Below, in pieces: positions 27,410 through 35,368 of a stretch of DNA of 64,000 bases. The stretch covers positions 1-64,000 of the forward strand of contig QMRV01000004.1 of NCBI GenBank assembly GCA_003649445.1, in the 5' to 3' direction. The translations under genes were made by a program, and so were the position numbers. This DNA is from Thermoprotei archaeon (GTDB lineage: Archaea > Thermoproteota > Thermoprotei > Thermofilales > B15-G2). The first letter of the stretch is position 1, and each line of letters opens with the position of its first letter. The notes beneath the pieces were generated by a model. The model was not told where the DNA came from, did not search any database, and saw only the letters and a list, made by a program, of their open reading frames with translations.

Positions 27410-27511
27410 GTTGTATATCACGCGGAGACATAATTTATATTTTATGTTTTCACTTACGCTATATTTTCAGTATTAGCTAGAGAATTTTAGAAAAGGATTC
27501 TTTAAAATATT

Positions 27512-28954
27512 TTAGCTTTTGACTAGTCTTCTGAGTAATGGATATGCCTCTAGAGCTCTTTCTTGAGCTATCATTGCCTGATACTGGACTAATATGCCTG
27601 CTAAAAGCAGTATACCTATGCCAGAACCTATAACGCCTAGAATGTCGCCTATAACGCTTATTATGGCTACTATGATCGAACTGAGTACTGTTAGTATAGG
27701 TATGTATTTTCGCAGTAGATATGCTATTATTTTAGGTGAATGCCTAAATCCGGGTATCTGCATTCCAGCGCTAACTAATTGCTCTGCCTGAGACTTGGGA
27801 TCCATTCCAGTAAGTTCTACCCACAGTATTCCGAAGAGAATACAGAGCCCTATTGTTATTAGTGAATACAGCAGTACGTGAATAGGGTCTTCTAACACTG
27901 AAGTTAATCCACGTGGCGGAGTTATGTAATATATTAGGCAGCCGGGTAGAGGAACTAGTCTTCCTTCTTTAACTTCAAATTTAGCTATTAAGTTAAGCCA
28001 TGTATTGCTATTGTCCCTATTGAATCGAGACCATAGTACTTGTGAAAACATATAGATATCGGTGTACAGTATGCTAGCAAAGATTAATGGGATTATTGAC
28101 ACATAAAGGAATTTAAGCGGTATTTTAGCTTTAAGGCCCCTGTATTTTGAGAGAGAAACTCCTACTTCGACCTGCATGCTTTCCATGTAAATTACTAGTA
28201 TGAAGAAAACTATCATCGTAGCGAAGCCGACTATGTCTGGCAGCCCTTTTCTTACTAATACAGTCGAGACAACAGACCAATTTCCTGTATTTGTAGCATT
28301 TAATATGGCAACTGTTAACGCTGGAATTACTCCTAGAGGCAATCCGTCAGCAAAGGGACCTATGGGCGAGAATATTTGCCAGAATATTTGCTGAGCAATT
28401 CCGGCTGCAATGAATAAGTTTACTCCGCTTCCTATACCCCATCCTTTCTGTATCATCTCGTCCATCAGAATAACTGCAAGGGATGCCATCATTAGTTGGG
28501 CAAATATGAGCGCAGCTGATGTAATTGCTAGCACTCCGTAAGCTCCTCCTAGAATGAAAGCTAAAGCCTCTACTGCGGCAAAGACTATTGCTAAAAGTTT
28601 CTGCGCCCCGCTAAAGAACGCTCTATCCTCGGGTTTGCTAAGATCTAGTTCCAGAATCTTGCTTCCAACTAGAAGTTCCAATATAATACCGCTTGTAACT
28701 ATAGGTCCTATGCCGAGTTCTGCTAGTGTTCCTTTTCTAGAAGCTAGTATTATTCTGAAAAAGAATAATTCCTCGTAGCCTCTAGTTCCATAAGGTATTC
28801 CGTACAGAGGTACTTCACACATTATTAAGTACACTATCACTACTATGGCTGTCCAGAATAGCTTCTCTCTAAGCGTAACAGGTCTTCGTGGCCTTGGAAC
28901 TTCAGGCAGAATACTGAATGCTGACCTAATAACGTCTTTTACAGATACAGACAT
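27512..28954 (-). CDS. secY: Protein translocase subunit SecY
   Basis: A 480-residue integral membrane protein with about ten hydrophobic helices. It has PIVTSGIILELLVGSKIL in TM2, GIGSGVNLFIAAGIAQQIFW and the cytoplasmic loop YRGLKAKIPLKFLYVSIIPLI, all conserved in archaeal SecY/Sec61-alpha. It forms the Sec channel. It follows rpl15, the universal order, but AdK and DUF106 genes that often come next are not here (the DUF106 gene is at 44248). Confidence 0.98.
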   Translation of the reverse strand: MSVSVKDVIRSAFSILPEVPRPRRPVTLREKLFWTAIVVIVYLIMCEVPLYGIPYGTRGYEELFFFRIILASRKGTLAELGIGPIVTSGIILELLVGSKILELDLSKPEDRAFFSGAQKLLAIVFAAVEALAFILGGAYGVLAITSAALIFAQLMMASLAVILMDEMIQKGWGIGSGVNLFIAAGIAQQIFWQIFSPIGPFADGLPLGVIPALTVAILNATNTGNWSVVSTVLVRKGLPDIVGFATMIVFFILVIYMESMQVEVGVSLSKYRGLKAKIPLKFLYVSIIPLIFASILYTDIYMFSQVLWSRFNRDNSNTWLNLIAKFEVKEGRLVPLPGCLIYYITPPRGLTSVLEDPIHVLLYSLITIGLCILFGILWVELTGMDPKSQAEQLVSAGMQIPGFRHSPKIIAYLLRKYIPILTVLSSIIVAIISVIGDILGVIGSGIGILLLAGILVQYQAMIAQERALEAYPLLRRLVKS

Positions 28955-28964
28955 GATATCACCT

Positions 28965-29408
28965 TTAGCTCGCTGTAATAACTTTGCCTCCAGCTGCTTT
29001 AACTTTCTCTATAGCTTTCTCTGACGCCATTCTAACAGATATTACCACAGGTTTGGATATTTTTCCTCCCCCTAGAAGCTTGTTGTATCCTAATTTTCCT
29101 AGGTCTACATAGTACTTGTTTTCTTTCATTTCAGCCAACCCCTTTTCCATGAGTGCATCTAGCATAGAGTCTAAGTCCTTGAGATTTATTGCCTTAACTT
29201 GAGGTTTTATAGCAGGAGGCTGAGTAAATCCATGTTTACCATACCAGTCTGGCGCATATTTGATAACCCATGTCCACATGTGTTTATGATATCCTGCGTG
29301 TCCTCTTCCTCCTCTGCTTCCACTTTTTCTGTGCTGACCTACTCTCCCCCAACCATGAGTTCTCCATCCTCTGAGACTTCTAGATTTTTTCTCCCTTCTG
29401 ACTACCAT
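28965..29408 (-). CDS. rpl15: 50S ribosomal protein L15 (uL15)
   Basis: A 147-residue uL15 with the glycine/basic-rich N-terminus (SLRGWRTHGWGRVGQHRKSG, then RGGRGHAGYHKH), FTQPPAIKPQVKAINLKDLD and a KVIKAGGKV-like C-terminal motif (EKVKAAGGKVITAS). It precedes secY. The normal upstream partners rps5-rpl30 are here inverted, so rpl15 starts a divergent unit. Confidence 0.98.
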   Translation of the reverse strand: MVVRREKKSRSLRGWRTHGWGRVGQHRKSGSRGGRGHAGYHKHMWTWVIKYAPDWYGKHGFTQPPAIKPQVKAINLKDLDSMLDALMEKGLAEMKENKYYVDLGKLGYNKLLGGGKISKPVVISVRMASEKAIEKVKAAGGKVITAS

Positions 29409-29514
29409 TAAATCACCACTAGATTAGGTCTGAAAGTAAGGCTTCATCGGTGCTATATAGCTTTTTCGTAATGTTCACCTTCAGCAGTCAACCTATTTCT
29501 CTAAGACATAGCGG

Positions 29515-29527
29515 AAAATTTATAAAG
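29515..29527 (+). promoter_or_regulatory. TATA-like promoter of rps5-rpl30
   Basis: AAAATTTATAAAG lies about 55 bases before the rps5 ATG at 29577, in the 168-bp divergent gap with rpl15. A GGAAAGGTGG ribosome binding site follows. It gives the inverted rps5-rpl30 pair its own transcription start. Confidence 0.5.
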
Positions 29528-29576
29528 CTTAACCATAATGTGCCTTAGCTGAGAGTATTTAAGGAAAGGTGGTATT

Positions 29577-30215
29577 ATGAGTGTACTAGACACATGGGTA
29601 CCTAAAACAAGAGTAGGGAGACTGGTAAAGGAAGGAAAAATAACTTCAATAGACGAGATATTCGAGAGAAACTGGCCCATTAAAGAGGTCGAGATAGTTG
29701 ATATACTCTTACCAGACCTTAAACATGAAGTACTCAACATAAACTTGGTGCAGCGCCAGACGGATAGCCCGCTTTAAGCGGGCCCGTAAGCTGGCGAAAT
29801 AAGTAGATTTCAGGCAGTTGTAGCTGTCGGAAACGAGGATGGTTACGTAGGAGTGGGTGTAGGCAAAGCTAAACAAGTAAGACAGGCAATTGAAAAAGCT
29901 ATCATAGATGCTAAATTAAACATCATTCCTGTAAGAAGAGGATGCGGAAGCTGGGAATGCTTATGCAATACTCCTCACAGCGTGCCCTTTAAAGTCAAAG
30001 GAAAATGCGGAAGCGTTGAAATAATTCTAATTCCAGCACCCAAAGGCGTTGGTTTGGTGGCAGGCGAGACTGCAAAAACAGTACTGCGATTAGCTGGAAT
30101 TAAGGATGTTTGGACACGAACTCGAGGCGAAACGAGAACAACTATTAACTTCGCTAAAGCCACATACGAAGCCTTAAAGAAGACATATGCTATAAAGACC
30201 CCAGATAGGTGGTAA
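29577..30215 (+). CDS. rps5: 30S ribosomal protein S5 (uS5), interrupted by a BHB intron
   Basis: Two exons, 29577-29765 (63 codons) and 29790-30215, joined encode a 204-residue uS5. Exon 1 ends with [20 protein letters not shown] and VQRQTD; exon 2 starts [20 protein letters not shown], so splicing restores the continuous RQTDAGE-SRF block that spans the uS5 RNA-binding loop. Unspliced translation stops at a TAA inside the intron after 66 residues. uS5 acts in decoding fidelity and at the mRNA entry site. The gene and rpl30 are inverted relative to the surrounding ribosomal cluster. Confidence 0.96.
29766..29789 (+). other. 24-nt archaeal BHB intron in rps5
   Basis: The intron is defined uniquely because no bases repeat at its ends. 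The predicted RNA is a perfect bulge-helix-bulge: outer exon helix GCCAG/CTGGC, 3' bulge AA|G, central four-pair helix ACGG/CCGT, 5' bulge AT|A, inner intron helix GCCCGC/GCGGGC with loop TTTAA. This is the substrate of the archaeal tRNA splicing endonuclease, with cleavage after the second base of each bulge. Removal keeps the frame and deletes an in-frame stop. Confidence 0.93.
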
Positions 30216-30218
30216 ACT

Positions 30219-30689
30219 TTGGGTAAAAGACTAGCTGTTATACGTATAAGGGGAACAGTAGGTGTAAGAAAAGACATAGAGTATACACTAAGGTTACTTA
30301 GGCTAGTAAGAAAATTTCACGCAGTAGTAATCGACGATAGACCGGACTACCTTGGTATGCTACAGAAGGTAAAAGACTATGTTACATGGGGAGAAATAGA
30401 TGCAGAAACACTAGCCGAACTTTTAAGAAAAAGAGGTCGTCTCGTAGGAAATAGAAGACCTACAGACGAAGATGTCAAAAAGTTAGGATATAGCAGTATA
30501 GAAGAGTTTGCCGAAGCAGTAATAGAGTTTAAAGCAGAACTGAGCGACATACCTGGACTAAAACCTGTATTTAGGCTACATCCTCCTAAAGGAGGATTTA
30601 AGGGAACAATAAAGAGAATGTACGGCGACGGTGGAGAAACAGGGTATAGAGGCAAAGATATTAACGAGCTACTACGAAGAATGATTTAA
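30219..30689 (+). CDS. rpl30: 50S ribosomal protein L30 (uL30)
   Basis: A 156-residue archaeal uL30 (L7-like long form), with [50 protein letters not shown] and [11 protein letters not shown] near the end. The start is TTG at 30219, three bases after rps5, matching family N-termini. It converges on rpl18 with a 4-nt overlap. Confidence 0.97.
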   Translation: MGKRLAVIRIRGTVGVRKDIEYTLRLLRLVRKFHAVVIDDRPDYLGMLQKVKDYVTWGEIDAETLAELLRKRGRLVGNRRPTDEDVKKLGYSSIEEFAEAVIEFKAELSDIPGLKPVFRLHPPKGGFKGTIKRMYGDGGETGYRGKDINELLRRMI

Positions 30690-31303
30690 GAGCTCTTCTT
30701 GCTTAATAAACTTTCGTATTTTGAAACAATTTTACTTTTAACCTCTGTAAAGTGACTCACTATATTTTCTGGCCGTAGTCCTCTTTTCAGATACTGAGAA
30801 AACTGTCTTTCATATAAGCTAAGATCTTTCTCCAGCAAGTATTTCGCGTAATCTTCTATGTGTTTCCCTGATATTCTATCTTCCGATGGAAGTACTTCAG
30901 GAGAACATGGAACTTTAAGTCCGGCATCGAGAGCTCCCTTTATTACAGCAAATACTTTAGACCCCTTTGTCGGTCTATGTAATCCTATATCGGGTATAGC
31001 TTCTTCTATTCCTTTAAGTCTAGCCTTATATCCTATTATCAACCCCGTTAAGTATGCTGCAGCAGTATTTGAGCAGTCGCCTAGCCAGCCATATTTTTTA
31101 GCTAGTACTTTGGAAGATATACCTACTATTGTCTCATCTCCTTCTGGTTTCGCTTTAACTATTTGTGCTATAATGTATTTGAGAGTTTTTCTTATAACTA
31201 ATCTTGGTTTGTCGGAGAGTATCATTTTTCTTCTCTTGTAGTAGTTTGTTAGACCTAGTCTTCTTCTGCGGAAGGGTACTTTATAGCGCCCGTTTCGCGC
31301 CAT
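30686..31303 (-). CDS. rpl18: 50S ribosomal protein L18 (uL18)
   Basis: A 205-residue archaeal/eukaryotic type uL18. The N-terminus [23 protein letters not shown] and the [20 protein letters not shown] and [17 protein letters not shown] segments are typical. It binds 5S rRNA together with uL5. It follows rpl19e as in the standard spc order; S5 should follow but is inverted here. Confidence 0.98.
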   Translation of the reverse strand: MARNGRYKVPFRRRRLGLTNYYKRRKMILSDKPRLVIRKTLKYIIAQIVKAKPEGDETIVGISSKVLAKKYGWLGDCSNTAAAYLTGLIIGYKARLKGIEEAIPDIGLHRPTKGSKVFAVIKGALDAGLKVPCSPEVLPSEDRISGKHIEDYAKYLLEKDLSLYERQFSQYLKRGLRPENIVSHFTEVKSKIVSKYESLLSKKSS

Positions 31304-31308
31304 AGCTA

Positions 31309-31749
31309 CTACCTCTCAAGCAATTTGTGTTCCTCAATATAAGCTTTTAAGTGAGATAGACTTCTAAAGTATCCTCCTTTAGCTAGACGATAAAGTCTCC
31401 TGTAAGTTCTTGGACTAATTTTTCTTCTAGCTCTAAGTTCCTTTAGGTATCGTCTCATAGCTCTGATTTTAGCGACCCATATCTCTTTTTCATCAAATCT
31501 AGGTCCTTTTCTCTTTCCTGGTCCTCTTCTCCTGCCTTTTTTCTTCTTTAGGTGCCTGATTCTTGCTCTTACTCTAGAATTACCTTTTTTAGGCTTGACT
31601 CTAATAACTCCTTCTTTAATAAGCTTTTTAACTTCTTCTCTTGTGATTACTGTGACTAGCTCATTATGTTTAGTAGGGTCAATCCATATTCTTGATACAC
31701 CTACTCCCAATATTTCTGACGCTAACCTTTTTAGATGATCAACAGACAC
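31309..31749 (-). CDS. rpl19e: 50S ribosomal protein L19e (eL19)
   Basis: A 146-residue basic helical protein with [38 protein letters not shown] and the [12 protein letters not shown] basic hinge. eL19 forms an intersubunit bridge. It sits between rpl32e and rpl18. Confidence 0.97.
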   Translation of the reverse strand: MSVDHLKRLASEILGVGVSRIWIDPTKHNELVTVITREEVKKLIKEGVIRVKPKKGNSRVRARIRHLKKKKGRRRGPGKRKGPRFDEKEIWVAKIRAMRRYLKELRARRKISPRTYRRLYRLAKGGYFRSLSHLKAYIEEHKLLER

Positions 31750-31760
31750 TACTCCTCACC

Positions 31761-32186
31761 TCATAACTGAGGATTTAATATTTTTATATTTCGTTTTTTA
31801 GCCTCTTCAATTATTTCCATTCTTTTTCTTTTACCAACAGTAGACGCTATTCTAATAGCTTCTCTATCAGGATCTATGTAGTCCAAATCTTTAACGTTAT
31901 ATACAATGACATCCCTGAAGCCCGAAGGATGATATCCTCTAACCCTTTTAGGTCCTCTGTATCCGATTTTTACTCTCGGCGGATAACCTTTAACTTGTAA
32001 TCGTATTTTGTTGTCTAAGCCTTTAGGTCTCCTCCAAGAGTCTCCTATACGCTTAAATCTCCATGCATCCATACGCATGAATCGAGGTAGTTTATTCTTG
32101 AGCTGCCTGCGGATAATTAGCATTTTCTTTTCTAACGGTGTAAGCTTAGGTTTCACCTTTACTAACTCCTCAACGTTTTCACTCAT
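31761..32186 (-). CDS. rpl32e: 50S ribosomal protein L32e (eL32)
   Basis: About 141 residues with FMRMDAWRFKRIGDSWRRPKG and PKRVRGYHPSGFRDVIVYN, the eL32 signatures. The ATG at 32186 follows GGTGGTGGAG and is preferred to the GTG at 32198 that lies inside that site. Upstream is rps8, not rpl6 as in nearly all archaeal spc clusters. Confidence 0.97.
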   Translation of the reverse strand: MSENVEELVKVKPKLTPLEKKMLIIRRQLKNKLPRFMRMDAWRFKRIGDSWRRPKGLDNKIRLQVKGYPPRVKIGYRGPKRVRGYHPSGFRDVIVYNVKDLDYIDPDREAIRIASTVGKRKRMEIIEEAKKRNIKILNPQL

Positions 32187-32203
32187 TTTCTCCACCACCT
32201 ATA

Positions 32204-32596
32204 TTAATAAACATAAGCTACTAAGACTCCACCAATACCTAACTTTTTAGCCTCTTTGTGAGTCATTACGCCTTTAGACGTCGACACTATAAGTACTCCC
32301 ATGTTTCTTGCAGGGAGATACTTTTCTTCCCATTCTTCAAATTCATTTTTCTTTACAGGAAATCTTGGTTTAATAACTCCGCACTTATTAATTCGACCTA
32401 AAAGTTGTACTCTTAGCTTACCAGACCTACCATCATCTATGTATTCTATTTCGCCGATATATCCTTCTTTCTGCATTACTCTTAGTACCTGAGCTATGAA
32501 CTTTGAAGCCGGATATATTATACACTCCTTATGCCCTCTTGCTTCATTGTTCACTATTGTTGCCAACGCATTTGCGAGAGTATCCATGAGCACCAT
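32204..32596 (-). CDS. rps8: 30S ribosomal protein S8 (uS8)
   Basis: A 130-residue uS8 with [18 protein letters not shown] at the N-terminus and the C-terminal [23 protein letters not shown] signature that binds helix 21 of 16S rRNA. The ATG at 32596 has GAGGAGGAAG before it. It follows rps14 and directly precedes rpl32e. Confidence 0.98.
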   Translation of the reverse strand: MVLMDTLANALATIVNNEARGHKECIIYPASKFIAQVLRVMQKEGYIGEIEYIDDGRSGKLRVQLLGRINKCGVIKPRFPVKKNEFEEWEEKYLPARNMGVLIVSTSKGVMTHKEAKKLGIGGVLVAYVY

Positions 32597-32639
32597 TGTT
32601 CTTCCTCCTCAATCACCATCATGTCCTCTATAAATTTTT

Positions 32640-32804
32640 CTACATATACTTCTTGAAACCTATTTGCTCGGCTACTTCTCTAAAACATCTTCTACATAGG
32701 TTTAAGCCATACATTCTAATTAAAGCTTCATGAGTCCCGCAGCGCCTACATCTTCTTGAACCTTTTCCATATTTTCTTATTTTAGGTGAACGAATTTTAC
32801 CCAT
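32640..32804 (-). CDS. rps14: 30S ribosomal protein S14 (uS14), zinc type
   Basis: A 54-residue protein read between rps8 and rpl5: [20 protein letters not shown], then [20 protein letters not shown]. Two CxxC pairs (residues 19-22 and 37-40) mark the zinc-binding form. uS14 sits in the 30S head. Its ATG lies 6 nt after rpl5. Confidence 0.96.
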   Translation of the reverse strand: MGKIRSPKIRKYGKGSRRCRRCGTHEALIRMYGLNLCRRCFREVAEQIGFKKYM

Positions 32805-32810
32805 ATTTCC

Positions 32811-33377
32811 TCACCTCTTACGAGATCTTACAACAGTAACTCCTAACACCTTTTCTAAAAACTCTATTGCTTCTTCTTTTGCTACATAGTGATTCTTTCC
32901 TATCGAAGATTTTCTCCTTTTTCTTCTAGCAACTCTGAAGCCCGGTCTTTCAAGCGAAATACAGACGTCAAATCCGAAGATTCCTACCATAGGATCATAC
33001 TTTACTCCTGGTAGAAGTATATGTTCTTTGACTCCAAAGCATATATTGCCTCTGTCGTCTATGCTACTCTCCTTTATTTTGTAGTCGATTACAGGAAGTA
33101 CTTTCTCTAAGAATTTTAGTGCTTTTTCTCCTCTTAGTGTGACTACACAAGCTATATTTTCTCCCTTCTTTATTCCGAATTCCTTTATTGTTCTTTTAGC
33201 TTTTCGAAGAGACGGCTTTTGACCTGTAATCTCTTCTAACACCATTGCTGCCTTCATTAGTCGTTCTCCAGATTCCCCTACGGCCATGTTTACTACAACC
33301 TTACTTAGAATGATACTTCTCATCACAGGTTCTTTTGCAAGAACCCAAGGTTTGTTTAGCATATAGCTTTGCGCCAT
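32811..33377 (-). CDS. rpl5: 50S ribosomal protein L5 (uL5)
   Basis: A 188-residue archaeal uL5 with MRSIILSKVVVNMAVGESGERL and a GIFGFDVCISLERPGFRVARRK C-terminal part. It binds 5S rRNA and contacts the P-site tRNA. It lies between rps4e and rps14, the standard order. Confidence 0.98.
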   Translation of the reverse strand: MAQSYMLNKPWVLAKEPVMRSIILSKVVVNMAVGESGERLMKAAMVLEEITGQKPSLRKAKRTIKEFGIKKGENIACVVTLRGEKALKFLEKVLPVIDYKIKESSIDDRGNICFGVKEHILLPGVKYDPMVGIFGFDVCISLERPGFRVARRKRRKSSIGKNHYVAKEEAIEFLEKVLGVTVVRSRKR

Positions 33378-33378
33378 A

Positions 33379-34122
33379 TTACTTCACCTCGAAAACGCTT
33401 ATTTCTGGTTTTTCATCACCTATTAAAAATACATAGTCCATTATAGTTCTTAATTCCTCTCCATTATCTGTTTCAAGTGAAACAATAGCCCTTGACTTCT
33501 TAAAGACTTGAATTACTTCCTTTATTCTTCCCACTCTTCCTACGTTGTTGCCTCCTATAATTATCGCGTACTTACCTTTCTCGAACTTGAAGTGTCCAAG
33601 TAGTTCTTGTCTAGGTATACTTATCTTAATTGTGTCGTACGTCTTATAGACATCTTCTTCAGGATTTCTTGGATTAGATACTCTAATTAAATGGTTCCTA
33701 CCATCATGAAGATTTAGCTGAATGTGCCCTCCTTTAACTGTTGTTTTATTTTCTATTCTGCATAGTTTAAAGCCGGCTTTCTCTTTAGATATTGGTAGTA
33801 AGTCGAGGAATTTAACAGGATGGGGCATTACTCTGAAGTATTCTTCCGTGGGAACTATTTCAATCACATCCATTAATCCTATGGGGAACTTGTAGTCTCT
33901 ACGTACCTTTCCATCGACTTTAACTTTGCCTTCTCCTAGAATCATTCTTGCTTCACGCATAGTTTTGGCATACTTTAAGTAGTCTCGGATTACTATTCCA
34001 AGTGGAATACAGCGATCTATGGGGTGAGGGCCTGGACTAGGCTTTACTGTCCAGTGATACTCTTTCCTAAGTATCTTCCAGAACCATGGAGCTGCATGAC
34101 GGGTTAAATGCCTAGAGGTCAT
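33379..34122 (-). CDS. rps4e: 30S ribosomal protein S4e (eS4)
   Basis: A 247-residue eS4, starting MTSRHLTRHAAPWFWKILRK, with an S4-like domain (IPLGIVIRDYLKYAKTMREA) and a KOW motif around AIIIGGNNVGRVGRIKEV. It is archaeal/eukaryotic specific. The start overlaps the end of rpl24 by 4 nt. Confidence 0.98.
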   Translation of the reverse strand: MTSRHLTRHAAPWFWKILRKEYHWTVKPSPGPHPIDRCIPLGIVIRDYLKYAKTMREARMILGEGKVKVDGKVRRDYKFPIGLMDVIEIVPTEEYFRVMPHPVKFLDLLPISKEKAGFKLCRIENKTTVKGGHIQLNLHDGRNHLIRVSNPRNPEEDVYKTYDTIKISIPRQELLGHFKFEKGKYAIIIGGNNVGRVGRIKEVIQVFKKSRAIVSLETDNGEELRTIMDYVFLIGDEKPEISVFEVK

Positions 34123-34490
34123 ACTCCCACCTTCTTTCTTTCAATTATTCTTTTTCTGTAGGAATCCGATAAATCAAGTTTTGTTATCATGACTTTAGAT
34201 GGATGAATAGGTACATGCACTGTAGTTCCGTCTGCTTTCTGTCTAGTTGCTCCCTCTACGTAAATTCTTCTTTTCTTTAAGCTTACTCTGATAACTTTGC
34301 CTTCATGGCCAGCGTAGTCTCCTCTTAGTATTAAGACAGCATCTCCTTTTCTAACAGGAAGTCTTTTGATACCTAGTTCTTTTCGTAGAGGCTCAGCTAG
34401 CTTTGCTGTTATGTCTTTTTGCCTTTTGTGAAGTGGTGCATTGAAGTAAAGATATCTCTGTTTACGAGGTTGCTTAGGTGAGCGCCCCAT
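34119..34490 (-). CDS. rpl24: 50S ribosomal protein L24 (uL24)
   Basis: About 123 residues, MGRSPKQPRKQRYLYFNAPL, then the KOW motif VRKGDAVLILRGDYAGHEGKV. uL24 initiates 50S assembly. The internal ATG at 34490 is chosen because it has AAAGGAGG upstream and the family N-terminus. L24 is the first gene of the spc-type run here; L14, which normally precedes it, is at the far end of the cluster. Confidence 0.97.
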   Translation of the reverse strand: MGRSPKQPRKQRYLYFNAPLHKRQKDITAKLAEPLRKELGIKRLPVRKGDAVLILRGDYAGHEGKVIRVSLKKRRIYVEGATRQKADGTTVHVPIHPSKVMITKLDLSDSYRKRIIERKKVGV

Positions 34491-34537
34491 AACGTAACCT
34501 CCTTTCAAAGGATAAAAGCTAGTTAATAAGGTTTGCC

Positions 34538-34550
34538 GTGTATAAAACAT
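34538..34550 (-). promoter_or_regulatory. TATA-like promoter of the L24-headed ribosomal run
   Basis: On the minus strand ATGTTTTATACAC lies about 50 bases upstream of the rpl24 ATG, in a 151-bp gap. It is the likely promoter for the long unit L24-S4e-L5-S14-S8-L32e-L19e-L18. Confidence 0.45.
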
Positions 34551-34641
34551 TCATTAAGATAAATTACCATAGATACATCTAGTTATACTACATGCTTTAC
34601 AATATTATGTAATAAAATATCAAAAATACTTAAATTAGCGT

Positions 34642-35016
34642 TTATTCTCCTTTTTCTGCCAGTCTCTTCTTATAATCCTCTTTTATTTTATTCCAATCTA
34701 TATGTTTCTGGACTATTGTTTTTAAGTGCTCTCTGAGTATCTTCAATGCTTTCTCTCGTCCGAGCCTAGCTGCATTCCATGTAACAAATGGCGGGTAAAA
34801 GGTTGCAGACTCTATCTTAACATTGTCGTCCTCCACTTTGAACTTAATGTAGCCTAGTTCTCTTAAATAGCATGTATCGTTTGGACATAGTATATCTATT
34901 TCATTTAGCTCTTTCTTTAAGAAAAGCAGTTTATAGTCAGACGGTTGCTCTATAATTCTACCACATGGACACTGTATTTTTTCTTCCTGAGGCTCGTTCG
35001 TGCTCAAACGTACCAC
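34642..35016 (-). CDS. Conserved-looking small protein with Cys pairs, unknown function
   Basis: A 124-residue protein I do not recognise. It has an N-terminal CPCG (17-20) and a CPNDTC (44-49) that could form one zinc site, a beta-rich middle (YIKFKVEDDNVKIESATFYP), then a helical, basic C-terminal half (LGREKALKILREHLKTIVQ, KEDYKKRLAEKG). It lies upstream of the rpl24 run on the same strand with its own gap. The codon pattern and length make it a real gene; a nucleic-acid-binding role is only a guess. Confidence 0.65.
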   Translation of the reverse strand: MVRLSTNEPQEEKIQCPCGRIIEQPSDYKLLFLKKELNEIDILCPNDTCYLRELGYIKFKVEDDNVKIESATFYPPFVTWNAARLGREKALKILREHLKTIVQKHIDWNKIKEDYKKRLAEKGE

Positions 35017-35210
35017 CTAACCATTTTTACTACTCACCACCTATAATTTTAACTTTTTCGCTTATCTAATCTTACACATTAATAGCATACAATAACTTAG
35101 GTAACTGTCTCTGCTTTTTTACATTAATATTCGAAAATTTCATTATATTAATTTCCAAACAATACATTTTTACAAGAAAAATAAAATACTTGTTTAAAAG
35201 TTCTAGAAAG

Positions 35211-35305
35211 TGCGCCGGCCGGGATTCGAACCCGGGTTCGCCGGCTTTCTTCACGCATTATAGCGTGTGGGAGGCCGGCATCCTACCAGGCTAGACCACC
35301 GGCGC
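35211..35305 (-). tRNA. tRNA-Gly (anticodon CCC) with intron
   Basis: A full cloverleaf on the minus strand: acceptor GCGCCGG/CCGGCGC, D arm with AGCCTGGTAGG, anticodon stem CCGGC/GCCGG, T arm CCGGG-TTCGAAT-CCCGG, discriminator A. The anticodon loop reads CTCCCA then, after a 21-nt intron, A. CCA is not encoded. The mature tRNA is 74 nt. Confidence 0.95.
35247..35267 (-). other. 21-nt intron of tRNA-Gly(CCC), position 37/38
   Basis: Between A37 and A38. Intron hairpin ACGC/GCGT with a TATAAT loop; 5' bulge CA|C and 3' bulge AA|A; central helix CTCC with GAAG (three of four pairs). This is a nearly canonical BHB at the standard archaeal intron site. Confidence 0.85.
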
Positions 35306-35368
35306 AATTTATCATTACTCAATTGAAGATATATATTTGTCGCCTTTCACGAACAGCAATAGAAATAA

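Noticed and set aside
29577..30215. rps5 as two separate short genes or a broken gene.
   Set aside because: A perfect BHB motif and exact restoration of a conserved block make an intron far more likely than decay of an essential gene.
35072..35254. A 60-residue minus-strand frame overlapping tRNA-Gly.
   Set aside because: It is the tRNA read as codons plus A+T-rich spacer, with no conserved features.
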